From NCBI GenBank assembly GCA_022701365.1, contig JAKUHH010000303.1, positions 124,001 through 188,000 of the forward strand: DNA of 64,000 bases. Reading direction: 5' to 3'. A program made the translations under genes and the position numbers. How positions within the stretch are numbered: position 1 is the first letter of the stretch; each line of letters begins with the position of its first letter. This DNA is from Mycocentrospora acerina (lineage: Eukaryota > Ascomycota > Dothideomycetes > Pleosporales). The notes beneath the pieces are model-generated. The model had not been told where the DNA came from. It saw nothing but the letters and a program-made list of their open reading frames with translations, and did no database searches. Positions 1 through 11,982 of this stretch are shown in pieces.

Positions 1-215
1 AAAATAACAACATGCGCATATGTCTAATATGTATCTAGTCAAGATATAAGCCATGTGGTTTTCTCCCAGTAACTACTTTGTTCGGAACATTTTCAAGAGC
101 ATGACCATCGCTCGGTCGCAATCACACTTGGCAGACGTAGGCTGTGATTTCGTTGGGTATCGTTTGATTTTGCCCATGGATTTTTCCACACCTCGAACAC
201 AAGGGATAGAATGCA

Positions 216-2977
216 CTATGCTGAAGGCCTTTTTGATGCAGCATCTGTACGGAGTCGATATCGTAGATGGAGACTCATTAAAAGCACGCTTGCGCTAGAG
301 AAAGCCATCATGCTCCCTGACATAGAACTACAATTTTGTAAGCAGATATCAAAGTTCATCCTTGATTCAAAGGGAAAACTTACGCCGTGATCTGTAGCCC
401 CCATTTCTCAAGCAATCCCGATGCAACACTCAATGCAGCTGCGTTGTAAACTAGAGCCCACCTCACGTTCACCTGTGCTTGGCTTACAACACGGCTCGAA
501 ACGGAAAGGAGACAAATGAGTGAGTCAAGGCTGCTCGACAATACTACCACATTACCTGCGCCGGCAAGGCAGCCTTGGGTAGTGGATATTGAAACACCAA
601 CGTCAGCTGTGACTTGGGCCAATGTATCGTTGATACCGTCGCCTACCTATGAGCTGTCAGAACCTGTTATATTTGAGCGAAAACGATTCTTTACCATCAT
701 AACTTGGTGGCCCTGCCTTTGGAGGTTTTCAATGTAATTCATCTTTTCAGATGGTGACGCGCACGAAGCGAGCACTGGGATCTTCAGAAGCAGAGATATA
801 CGTTGCGCTTCCATAGCAGTGTCGCCTGTTAGCTGTGATTTTCATGAGTATTCTTCTTGCTGACAACTCGGATAGTATTTCATTCTTACCATCGATACAT
901 GGAGACCCTCATTTTTCAAGGCCTGGATAACTGACCTTGCCTCACGTCGGACTGTGTCCTACAGATGAATGTCAGATTTATTACTCGAACCCTTGCGTTG
1001 CAAATGACCGCCGCTTACCTCTACACAGAGATAACCACCATATCCACAATCAAAGGCAAAATGAACTCTGCTAGTTTGTTGATCTTGTTGTGCGATGTCT
1101 TGGGGAATAGCAATGGACTTGCTCATCAGGAACGCCAATGTTCCTATACACACTGTGTGCCATCCTTCCACTCGGCTATTTGCTTCACAGCTGACTCCCT
1201 GTCCCAAAGTTCGTACAAAACCCCGCACCTCTGTCTCATGATCAAACTTGAATGGTAGCTTATAATGTTGCAGCGCCCACTTGAAGACCGCTTTTGCAAC
1301 AGGATGCACCCTCGCATCTTCTGTTTCTGCGACTGCTAGGAGCCAAAAACATAAATTTTCATCAATACCCAAACTTTCATCAAAATGGTAAGAAGTAACT
1401 TTAAGGCACCCGGTTGTCAACGTGCCGGTCTTGTCCATCACAACATGTGTGATCTTTTCCACGGATTTCATTGTATCTATACCGCCATTGAGAAGCACAC
1501 CTTGTGAGTAGGCAGCATCTATGAAATGTTAGCTGTTTTGTCATTTATTCAGTTAGGATTACGGATACTTACCTACGCCAGCCATCGTGGCAGATGGCGT
1601 CGCTAATCCTATTCCGCAGGGGCAAGCGGAAGCTAGAACCTTCACTGCCCGTTCGCAAGCAGTTGTGAAACAATCTAAGAATGACGAGGCTTGATTGCGG
1701 TACATGGTGAGCATAAACAAGGCAGCACTCAAGAGCATTACGCCAAAAACGAAGGTACTCATAACTTTGTCCAACGGCTGTTTTCCCGGAAGACGCTGGT
1801 CAGTTGCTGTTGAGACACCTTCAATGACCTTTGCAAGAGACGATTCACTCTGGTCCTGGCAAACAAATACCTTCAGTTCATGCGAGAGATTTTTTGTTCC
1901 AGCAAGGAGAAAGTCGCCGACTTCTTTGATAACAGGTAATGCTTCCCCAGTTATAGTCGACTCGTTGATTGCGGACCGGCCAGTCACGATATAGCAATCA
2001 CAAGGAATAATATCTTGTAAACCGATTAAGATGTTGTCCCCTTTTTTAAGAAGAGAAGCTGGGACAGCAATCTACCCTTTTGTTAGTAGAGCACGAAAAA
2101 AAAATTCAAAACACCTTACACCATGGTCTGAAAATCGATACATTTCATCCCCCGCTTGAACTTCATACAACGAAGCAAGATTGGAATTCGCTTCCCTTCG
2201 CAAGACTGCTTCCAGATATCTCCCCGCTAGAAAGATGAGGGCCAGAAAAGAACCTGAGGATAAATGTGATAAAGCGTTTTGGTGCTCTTGAGCTATCAGG
2301 TGAAGTGTGGAAAGCCCCATTCCCATCAGCAACGAAAGGCTCAGCAGTGTGTCCATGCTCATTAACTGCATACGCCGCCCAGTCCAAACTTTCAGGTGGA
2401 TAATTCGAGCATCCCAGATTTGTGCTTTAGCAGCCACTACTAGAGAAATCAAAACAAGTATAGAAAGAAAAGGGTTTGACCAGCCCACTGTTCGAAACAT
2501 AGGTAAGTATTCTAGCCCAAGCACGACGCACGCACAAACGCTCACTGATGAGATAGCTTCTCGAAGAGAGTCGAGTTCCGATGACTGCCGCAACCTAGCG
2601 AGCGTTTCATTCGTAGTTCTTTCTCTAAGAGACGCATCGTATCCGATAAACTGAATTTTCTCTTGCAACTGTTGGGGTAAGACAGTTGTTTTGTCATATG
2701 AAATCGTCGCGCGACCCAATGGTAAGGACACATTCACTCTGAACACGCCTGGAGTACTCTCGAGCGTATTTATGATGCTTGATACGCAAGCGACGCAAGT
2801 CATACCATTGATTTTGATTCGGCAGGTCTCAGAGGTATCCTTATCGTCCAGTACGGCTGAGGCGCAACTGTCTCCTTCTGAATCATTGTACTTGATCTCG
2901 AAGAATCGTAAATCAAAGGTATCGCAGGCCTTGATAAGCCGATTCATTAGGAAAGCTGTAATGACACAACACGCCAT
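216..2977 (-). CDS. P1B-type copper-transporting ATPase (Ccc2/ATP7-like), single N-terminal HMA domain
   Basis: Integral membrane pump predicted to move Cu(I) across a secretory or plasma membrane using ATP. About 820 aa in seven exons; introns lie near 2073-2120, 1520-1574, 963-1018, 830-880, 640-690 and 344-387. One heavy-metal domain carries MTCVAC (about residue 60). The actuator loop has TITGEALP, the metal-site helix has ACPCGIGLATP, the phosphorylation loop has DKTGTLT, and the nucleotide domain has an HP dipeptide (ARVHPVAKAV), VTGD and GDGIND. The last two helices keep YN (ALVYNAA) and MxxSS (MMAFSS), the remaining Cu(I)-selectivity residues of group P1B-1. Oddity: after GDGIND the sequence reads TLAQVTADVG instead of the usual SPALAQADVG. 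Yeast Ccc2 has two HMA domains and human ATP7A six. The start is the first Met of the HMA exon; an extra 5' exon cannot be excluded. It diverges from the linalool-dehydratase-like gene. Confidence 0.88.
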
Positions 2978-3502
2978 TTTGGCGGGACTGATAACCGGAG
3001 AAGAAATGGGTTGAAAATGGTTAGACCGACTTAATCAGTGACAAATATTGACTGTAAGAAGTTGAAAGCCTTCAGTTTGGGCTCGACAGATGATTCGAAG
3101 TTCATTCACTCTCTTGCCAAGAACCTGTAGGTCAGTAGAGTCGTTTGCAAGGAAATGGCTGCTGACATTGACAAGACTACACACACTCATCCGGTTACCG
3201 ACGGGCCATATGCTGACCCCGCATTAAGAAAGCTTGCAAAAACACATTTACATTACATGCTATATAAAAGGCACTAACTACCCCGCAATCTTTAGGAAGT
3301 TCCCTGGAACAGAGGGAAATTAGTGGCATATATGCATGCACTCCACATTTCAACACGCGGCAGCTTCGAGTCGCGAGGTTCGACTCAACCGGCCAACTCG
3401 GAAAGCTGAGGCCATCACGACTAAGGGAATGCCATTGTTAAAAGAGATGTATTTAGGGGTGTAGGGGTTTCAGAGTGAAATTAGTATTAGATTCAATTTA
3501 CA
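2978..3502. promoter_or_regulatory. Divergent promoter between the copper ATPase and the linalool-dehydratase-like gene
   Basis: About 525 bp separate the two start regions. A strong TATA-like box (TATATAAAAG, 3261-3270) reads on the + strand about 240 bp before the first plausible ATG of the + strand gene. No coding frame of note is present. Shared control of both genes is an inference from the arrangement only. Confidence 0.4.
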
Positions 3503-5681
3503 ATGTCCACAACCACAACTGCAAGTTTAGAGACGATAAATAGAATTTGCGGCAGCTAACAAAAGCAGACTACCTTTACCTCTTCAGCCACAGCTAAGCA
3601 CACAACAAATACAAAAAAAGTTGCATTCCATGACTCGTCAGATATAGCTCTCAATGGCGGGTTTCAATGGAAAGACGTACTCATTCCGCAACATTGCGGC
3701 TCTGGTAAAATAAAATGGCAACATCAGAGGCGTACACTGATTCAGTATGCTGGTCTTGTCGTTACAGGGCTCGTTGCATTCTACAAAGTCAATGATCCAC
3801 GAGCTCGAGTTGCTGGGCTGGGACTCTTGTTTCCAGGTGCAGGATTCATCGCAGTCTGTACAATCCCTTCCATTCTTGCCTTTGTGGTAACACTGGCCGC
3901 TGTACCATTGGTGATTTTTATGTGGTTTGGATGCGGCGGTATTTTGTTTCCAATTGTACTGTGGACGGGCTCGTTGTTGACGGCAACTGTCCTCACCAAA
4001 GAGACCGTGATGGATTCTGCAGGAGTTTTGGTCGCCACAGCATGTGTACTTGGAGTCGTATTCTTATCTCGATGGTCACAGGCCGAAAACCGCCAGGCAG
4101 AGAAGAAGCGTGATGAACGAAATGCCTTTCTCATCAATGCGGTGCAGCAAAATCAAGTCAATGCGGTAGATGCAGTGGCACCAGGGTCTCGAGAACTGGA
4201 TGAGCGTACGTTGCGCTTTGTTCAGTGGTCATTGGAAATGGGTCTCGCACCGATGGATGACTTCTCATATCATGATATTATTGACCAATTTCAGACTGCC
4301 GCCATCCGATATCAACTGTACTCTGGAGCATACGAGCTGGCCATGTACCAAAATATATACTGCCCCAATTTCCATGGCTATCTGTCAAAAGCACAGAGAA
4401 ACCTCATTGAGAAGTCGATGACGGAGAGGGTTATGAAGTAAGCGAATACAAAAATCAGTGTATTTCAAGTATTTACTTACTAACTATGGCAGCTTTTGGA
4501 AATGGGAGTCGTTGATGGGCAAGTTCACCCTTGACTGGGACCCCATTCGGGAAGACAACATTGTAAGTCCTTTGGTCTTCATTTCACTACCGACACTACT
4601 GATGTTTTTTCAGATGGTATCAGGCTATATTCTCCTCGCAGCAGCACTCTATCAGTCCAACACCCACGACGACCGCTACACAAAAGAAAATTCCATGGAA
4701 TTCACCATCACCCCAAACGCACGCTACAAATACGATATTCACCGCATCGCCTCAGCCGTCTCGCGTAACATGACCGACAACCCATACACACTCTATCCGT
4801 GCGAACCAAACTGGGTATACACACTATGCAACCTCGTAGGCATCAGTGGTCTCGTAGCCTCGGACCGCGTGCTAGGCAACACTCATGGCGACAAGTTAAA
4901 AGACAGCTTCGGCCACGCCCTAGACAGCGAATTCTCCAACGCAGACGGAACCATCCTCCCCATTCGCAGCGAAATCACAGGCTTCACAATCCCCGGGCTC
5001 GCAGGCGCCGTATCCGACGTAGCCAACAGCATCTTCTGCACTGCATACCTCCCACACGTCGCGCACCGGCACTGGGCGCTTCTGCGCGAGGAGAACCTCC
5101 GATGGAACGACGCTGGCAATCTGGAGCTCATCAATCTCGTTGGCGCGGATAAACTCGACCCAGGGAACTACAAGAGCGGGGAGGGCTTTATCCGCGGGGG
5201 CATGGCGGGCGTGGCTGCAGAATTCGGAGACTACAAGGTTCGAGATGAACTCCTCCGCCAGCTGGATGAGGAGCACTATCCTGTCTATGAGACGCGTACG
5301 GGTGCGCTGAAAAATAAGGGGTTATCTACTATTGGGCATCATAGTGCGTTGAGGGCGAGGACGAGCGGACGCGGAGATTGGGAAGGCTTGATCAAGGATG
5401 GCCCGCCTGAGCAGGTTTTCAAAGCCCCTGTGTTGGATCAGGTGCCGTTTCCTGAGGTGCTGGTTGCGAAGGCATATTCGCATGATGGAGTAGCGGTGGA
5501 GTTGGTGTTGTACAATGGAAGGGAGAAGGGGAGGTTTAAGCTTGGGTTCAAGAATATGGTGAAGGGGAGGAGATACACACTCGGTAATCAAAATGCTGTT
5601 GCGGATACTAATGGGAAGGCCGTCTTTGAGATCCATATTGATGGACGGACAGCACTGTGGTTGAGGCCTGTTGAAGAGTGA
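3503..5681 (+). CDS. Linalool dehydratase/isomerase-like enzyme with N-terminal membrane segments
   Basis: Resembles bacterial linalool dehydratase/isomerase (Ldi), a cofactor-free terpenoid enzyme of the (alpha,alpha)6-barrel type. Introns at 4438-4492 and 4563-4613 are clear; their splicing gives MNFWKWESLMGKF and REDNIMVSGYILLAAALYQ. The Ldi signature is PCEPNWVYTLC: two cysteines nine residues apart, the spacing of the catalytic pair in the Castellaniella enzyme. Flanking blocks (SGYILLAAALYQSNT, GLAGAVSDVANSIFC, ALWLRPVEE) also fit the family. About three hydrophobic stretches (3720-4080) precede the domain, so the enzyme is probably membrane-bound. The 5' end is unresolved: the main frame is open from 3531 but lacks an ATG before TTG at 3827. 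ATG 3503 joins it if an intron starting at 3525 is spliced, for example to about 3645. The substrate is unknown; a terpenoid or other tertiary alcohol is a guess from the family. Confidence 0.8.
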
Positions 5682-5689
5682 TACTCAGA

Positions 5690-6269
5690 CAACGAATACA
5701 GTTGTTGAGTGGATTTTCTTAAAAATGGCGTTGTATATTCGTACTTTCTTAAAGTTGCCTCTTCCAACCAAAATAAAACTTAACTTCTTCATCTCTATAC
5801 ACACATAATCCCCACGCAAAGACACTCAACTCTCGAGAAATCCATGATAAAAAACCACCCAGCCACAAAGTTACCACCGGCTCCCCCACCCCTCTCCTTT
5901 CCACAAAACATCTCACCCACATCCAGCTTCTATATCACATCGCACATAGAAAGCTACTCTGCCACCTCACAATCAAAACCGCCTTCCACGCACCAAATAC
6001 ACGCAGATCATACACACCACCACATCACTCACCGCGACAGCCCCTTCCTCTAACCCTTCCCATCGCACTACACATATGCTGACGACACAACTTTACGAAT
6101 GCCAACACACACGTAGACACAGACATAGACACAGACACAGACACAGACAAACAGGCAGACAGGGATGACACGGACACGAGCATCTCCGTCACAACATCTT
6201 GTGTTACATCTCATTTCGCATTTCCCACGCTGGCACGTGCCCAAACAAGTGAATAGATGGATGGATAGC

Positions 6270-6331
<62 letters not shown>

Positions 6332-6820
6332 TTGAGGCTGAATGGAGAAAGAAAGAAAAAGAAAGAAATGGAAGGGATTCGCAAATGTTTGGTTTGTTGA
6401 ACTCCCTATCCTTGCTTGCTTGCTTGCTGTGGAGTGGAGGGGACGTCGTACACACACCCACGTAGACGGGCACAGGTAATTAAACTGCGAGACTCGTTGG
6501 TCACTGAAGGAAAAGAGCCCAGTCGTCCCCAGTTAGTTAGTCAGTCAGTCAGTCACACATGTGATTTAAAAAGGGGCAGTACAGCACCCATCACCAACAA
6601 CAAACACATCGTGAAGACGTTTAGGAGAGCACATATATCAGCTCACACCTCTCCATACTCAAGACTAAATATATTGGATTGCAAGCAATACCAATAATAC
6701 AGAAAAAAGCAATCAAACCCTCCCCAATCATCTTCATCCAATAGAAAGCACAAACATCCCCACGCTATGCATTTTTGGGAATTTCTTCTTCCATGTGGGG
6801 AGAAAAAGCAAAAACAAGAC
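5690..6820. other. Intergenic region with simple repeats
   Basis: Between the convergent ends of the Ldi-like gene and the SLC26-type gene. It contains a pyrimidine/CA-rich stretch (5800-6060), an ACAGAC-type hexamer run (6106-6160), a long CA dinucleotide run and a short GTTA/GTCA run near 6535-6555. The open frames here are low-complexity translations of repeats and are not supported as genes. Confidence 0.7.
6274..6327. repeat. (CA)27 microsatellite
   Basis: Uninterrupted CA dinucleotide run of 54 bp in the intergenic space downstream of the Ldi-like gene. A GT-strand frame through it produces a spurious poly-Cys-Val peptide. Confidence 0.97.
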
Positions 6821-6826
6821 CCGCAC

Positions 6827-9800
6827 TCAACTAGCTGTGACAAGAACGTAACTGGTAATAGCATCCATCCTCTCCTTTGTCAATTTCAATCCAACCTTCA
6901 ACAACTCTCTGGAAACATCTGGCTCCTTCTTGTCCAACTCCCGGAATCGTTCTCGGGTGAGCAACCACGCGACAGAGTCATTCTCCACAGCCACCGTTCC
7001 AGTGCGGTCCGTCTCGCTGAAAAACGGAAGCTCGCCACACGTCGTGCCTGGCAAGATGACTTCAGAGAAACTTCCCTGGTCGAGTTCGTACTCTGCGCGG
7101 AAGCGGCCTCTCTCCAGAATGTAAAAGCCGTTAGGGTCGTCACCACGAGAGTACAGTACTGTGCCAGCAGGGTAATCTTTGCGCTCAAAGTAAGGAGCAA
7201 CAACCTGCCAAAAGTCTTCGTTCTTTGGAGACACGTCTTCAAAGGTTTGGAGGATGATCCGGAGGGGTTGTGCGAAAGACTTCCAGCGACTTGGTGCAAT
7301 GCCAGGAGTAGGGATGACATCAGACGAATCCGGAAGATGGAGCGTATTGGATGCCTCATGCATTGTGGAATGGGCAGCCAGAAGACGGGCGCCACGTCGA
7401 GGTGAAGCAAAATCGGGGTTGAGAGAATTGGCGCCAAAAGACGTAGGAGTGCCGCCAGTGGCAATGGGCTCGTTTGGCGACGAATCATCGGAGCCAGTAA
7501 TGGTCATTGGCGGAGTAATCTGGCGCTTTTTCTTGGGTGGCATGTTGAGGTGCTTGTGGAAAACCTCAAGCATTTCATTCTCGCACGACTCGAGTGCTGT
7601 GTTGAGATCTTCAAAGACTTGTGGGGCAGGAGCCTCCTCTCCATCCAGTAGCCCTACATTCTGCAAGGCCTTTCCAACTCGGTTCGCAAACGAGACTCCG
7701 GAGAGTATCATCTGGACATTTCGCCGGCTTAGGACGCGGTTGATACGCTGAAAGCCTTCTGAGCTGGAAAAGTCTACATCGGCAACATGGGTGAAGTCGA
7801 CAACAATAAAGCTGACAGGGTGTTCCTCAAAGTTGACATCGTCAATCAATGATCGCATGTACTCCTCGACTTGAACAATGGTACCAAAAAACAGGAAGCC
7901 ACCAAGCTTGATGACCCGGATCTGACCGCGGACCTTGCGCAAGTAACGAACATCAGCACGTGGACGACGGACGGTTGATTCGGCCACGACTCCACTGTAA
8001 GATGCCCGGATAGCAGGGTGACGAGAGCTTTGCACCACGTAGCTGACACAAGCTAGGACAATGCCGACAAAGATGCCCACGACAAAGTCGTGAACGCCCA
8101 TGATCAACACAATAGCAATGACGGTGAGATACTCGAGCTTGTGCAGTTTGCCCCACGTGTCGAAGACTGCCTCCTTCATGAGGTCGATGCCAAGCAGGAA
8201 GATTAGGGCGCCGACCAAACAGATGGGCATATATCCAATCATGGCAGGGCCTGCTACCCAAACACCAAACGTAGCCGCAGCAAGTAGCAGACCTGCAGCG
8301 CGACTGTCGCCGCCATTCTTGACAAACATGATGCTATTAGCGTACACGAGGTAGTTCTTGTGGATGTCAGCTGATCCGTTGAGGTGAAGCGATTTACAAA
8401 TAAGGACAACATACCTGGATACTGCCCAAAAATCCTGAAAGAGTGTTCGAGATACCATGGGCAATCAATTCGCGGTTGACGTCGAGATTGTCCTCCTTGA
8501 TTGCGGCACCCAAAGCTGGGACGTTGATGGGCACGTGAATGATGCCGAAAAAGGACAAAGCGAACATGCTGGGAATCGTGCTCGCAAGAGCCGAAAGATC
8601 CACGCTTCCAAACTCTGTTCAATCAGTAAGTACGCGTTCACGACTGTACAAATGCAAGGCACTTACTGAAATAAGAGTAGAATCTGTAAAACTTGACACC
8701 AGCTTCAGGCTTCTCAAATATCCAGCCAGCGGCGCGGACAGCCTCTAGGTCCTTGTGCAAGATGCCCTTGACAATCAAGTAGAAGACGGCAAAAACAAGA
8801 GTGAAGAATCCCGGGAGCACAAAAGGACTGGCCGAAAGACGACGAAGCACTATGATGCAGATGGAGAGGGCGAGCGGAATAATCCACAGAAACCACGTGT
8901 CCGAGGAAAACAAATGTTGCATGGTAGCGAGGTCGTAATTCAGGCTGCCTTCCAGACGCGCGGAGACTTCAATGCCCGTAACTACGAGAAAGAAGCCAAC
9001 ACCGCCAATGCATCCGATGAGAATGTGCCTAGGGAAAAAACTGACAAGATTGCCGAGCTTGAAGCCACCGAGAGCCAAAAAGATCAGACCAGTGAGGACA
9101 GAACTAAGACAATATGCTACAATGGTCGTTGCAATGACGGCATCAGCAGGCTCGCCTTCCATCCGGGCCATGATGGAATATGCCATCTTGTGGAAAAAGG
9201 GCACGACCTCAATCATTTCAGAGCCCACGCCGCCCTTGAAAACGGAGAGTCCAAGGGAGTAGCACAACTGTGAAACGATGCAGCTAACAAAAAACATGGA
9301 AATGCCGTCGGGGCCCGTCTGAGCGAAGATGGGTGATCCAAGGGGAAAGAGGATATAGCCATAGGAAAGGGCATCAAGAAGATTCAACAGTAGTCCCAAG
9401 AACACGGCAGAAGTCATTGTGGCAGTAGCCACAACGCCACTCTTGAGGGCATGGGTGGTATAGTTTTTGGGGTTGGTCAGGGAGCGGCCAAATTGAGCAA
9501 TGTGGTCCTGGCCCGTGACAATCGTCTGCTTCACGCGAGACGGGAAGGTGGTTGAGCGGGATGGGCCGGACGACGGTTTCTTGGCAGAGGTTTGTTTCGC
9601 GGGTGAGTCCATACGCGACAGGCGGGCAGTGGGCAGCAAAGGCGTGCGCTCATCGTGGTAGACTACAACACTGGGCGCCCTGCTGTCGTCGTCCTCGCTT
9701 TCACGCACGCGGGGGCTGAAAAAGTTCTGGGAAGTATGCTGGGGCCCAATGATCGTCTCAGGCGTCTCGGCCTCGCTGTCCTCGTCAATGGTGTCGGTGC

Positions 9801-10296
9801 GGGCGGAGTCGATCGAGGACCTGCCCTCGGCGAAGGGGGAGAGCGAGACGCGCCTGGCCGAGGCCGTGTCTGCGTCGGTGAAGCTCTGGCTGAAGGGGCG
9901 GTCTTGGTACGTCTCGGAATCGAGGGCATAGGATGCCAGCTGGGAACTGCGCTCGCGGACGCCTTCGGAAGCATACTGTGGCGGGGTGTCTGGTGGTGCC
10001 GGTTAGCCAATGCGCGGGAGGAAGGCGGGCAGGGTGATGAGGAAGGTACCAGTGATGTGGGACGTCTGGTAGGCAAAGGACCGGACGGGGTTGCGTGAGT
10101 AGGAGCTCGACAGCATGTGGGACGCGTTGGACTGGCTCCTCAGGCGGATGGGGGTGGACCGGGGAAGCAGCGACCCATGCTCTGCCTGCGAGGGGTCTGC
10201 CGCGAAGTCGGCCTCGGTGACGTTGTCGCCGGTGAAGGGGAGCTGCTGCTGCTCGGTCACGTCCGAGTCGCGGCGCGAGAAGACGTGCGACGGCAT
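6827..10296 (-). CDS. SLC26/SulP-family transporter with STAS and cyclic-nucleotide-binding domains (Vsb1/YGR125W-like)
   Basis: Predicted vacuolar transporter of about 1,100 aa. Yeast YGR125W/Vsb1, with the same SulP-STAS-cNMP layout, is needed for vacuolar uptake of basic amino acids. Four exons: introns fall at about 9989-10048 (60 nt, GCTAAC branch), 8617-8671 and 8371-8414. The first two exons share a frame, but a stop at 10003-10005 lies inside the intron, and splicing gives SHITDTPPQYASEG. A disordered, Ser-rich N-terminus of about 180 residues with an ERTPLLP motif (dileucine-like sorting signal) precedes 10-12 hydrophobic helices starting at ATMTSAVFLGLLLNLLDALS. The STAS domain follows (FIVVDFTHVADVDFSSSEGF). 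The C-terminal cNMP-like domain shows a phosphate-cassette-like CGELPFFSETDRTGTV, retaining Gly-Glu and Arg. The start is the Met in MPSHVFSRRDSD; an in-frame Met lies 13 codons upstream. Sulfate transport is less likely because true sulfate permeases lack the cNMP domain. Confidence 0.87.
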
Positions 10297-11975
10297 CTTG
10301 GGCGTGGTGCGAAGAAGCGGGCAGTGGGGGAGCAATTACAAGGTTGGTATACAGATGGACGCGGGCATGTCAGGATGCACGCGCAACGGTCAATGGATGA
10401 ATGAATGACGAGGCAGGCAAGCAAGCAGAACAGGACAGGGCGACGGCTCCTTCACAGCGCGTCGGAACGCGCTTGGGGTGGAAGAGGGTGCAGCGTTCGC
10501 GGCGAAACAGCTGGCAAGCAAGCGGGCAGCATGGTGCTAAAAGGCGTCTGAGCGTAGATAGGGCTGGGTAGTTTGGTTGAGCTGAGCTTGGGCATCGTGT
10601 CGAGAAAAGTTTGCCGGGCGAGACTGCGACTGCGGCTTTGGCTCCGCGTCCGCTCCTCTGCCGTCATCGTCGCTAATCCTGGCCGTCGACTCTGCTTCAA
10701 TCTCCCCGTGTCGCGTCCGTCCATGTCCAGTTGAGGAATCACTCTTGGTCGTCCCCTCTCTGGACTACTCCTGCCCGTCGTGATTGGCTTGCGTTTCTGC
10801 TGCTGCTGCTGCACCCCCTCTTCATTATCGCAATCAGGGTGGTCGGATGTCTTGATACCCACATCCTTGCCCTCAACGTGCATACGCGGACGCGGACGCG
10901 CATGTGCCTTGCGAACCGTTTGCCGGAGACTGCCGTCCAACGGTTCCTTGCTTGGCTTGCCTTCTGATGACCGACCTCTACCCACCTTGCCGTCCATGCC
11001 TTACTTCACCACGCCTTGCCTGTGGGGCCAACCCGATTCTTGGCTCAGAGAGGGACGGCCCGCTCCTCATCTGTTGCAATCTCGTCTTCTTTACACGTGA
11101 ACTGGCCGCTTGATGTGTGTTGCAAGTGTCGTCGACATAGCCTGGTTGTGGTGGATTGTGTCATTCTGTGTCCTGGTTGCGTGTCTCGTCTCTCTCGTGT
11201 TGTGGCTCAGATGCTTCGTTCCCACATCACACCACGAAACGCGCACATTGGTTGGGTTTGAACTTCTCTCGTGCGAATCAATTTGACTTTCCGTATACTC
11301 GCAAGACGGCTTTCGAAAAAGCATAAAAAATGGTCGACTCGAAGCGAATCGAATCGAATCGAATTAAGTTGAATTATATTCAAGCAAAGAGAATTTTGGC
11401 CTTGGACAAATCTTGCCCAACGTTGAGCTCATGTATTCTTTTGTCATTGTCTGATCTTCGCGCCTACATGCCGCTACAACGTGGTTCCACAGCCGTGATG
11501 TGATGCACGTCCGGGAAATACCTCACCTGCGGCTCACTCAGAGCACAGACTCAAGTACCCGGCGAAAGAGCAAAACACAAACCCTTCCCAGTGCAAGTGG
11601 GTGTCGGCCCACGTCACTTACATCCCAGAAAGTGGGGGAAGTCCGGTTGTTGCACATTCAAAATCAGACTGTACTTGGTAATAATTCGGAAATGCACTCT
11701 TGTAAATCGAAAATGCACTTGGTCATTCGAACATGCACTCAATACGAAAAATGCGGGGAACATGTAGATTGCCCTGCGGTATCTCCATTATCCACAACCC
11801 AACTACCCAATTATCGGCAGGGTATATTGTGTTACATGCGCCGTTCTAACCATATCCAACCATTCAACCAATAAACCAACGCCCGTGATGCTGAACGCTC
11901 AGATGTACTAGATGCGTAGGCCTGAAACCCGAATGCGACAAAGAAAAGTCTAAATTCAAACCCGTCCATATCATG
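10297..11975. other. Intergenic region, no supported gene
   Basis: Lies between the divergent start of the Vsb1-like gene and the 3' end of the gluconokinase gene. Several frames of 60-180 codons occur on both strands, but all are Arg/Ser/Cys-rich, mutually overlapping and without domain or splice support. A GAATC pentamer run lies at 11345-11364. The first several hundred bases upstream of 10296 probably hold the 5' UTR and promoter. Confidence 0.6.
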
Positions 11976-11982
11976 CCAGCCA

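Noticed and set aside
3360..3400. Possible tRNA T-arm (GAGGTTCGACTC) on the plus strand
   Set aside because: No cloverleaf can be built around it; it is a short chance hairpin.
6068..6473. Cys-Val repeat peptides
   Set aside because: They are translations of the CA microsatellite.
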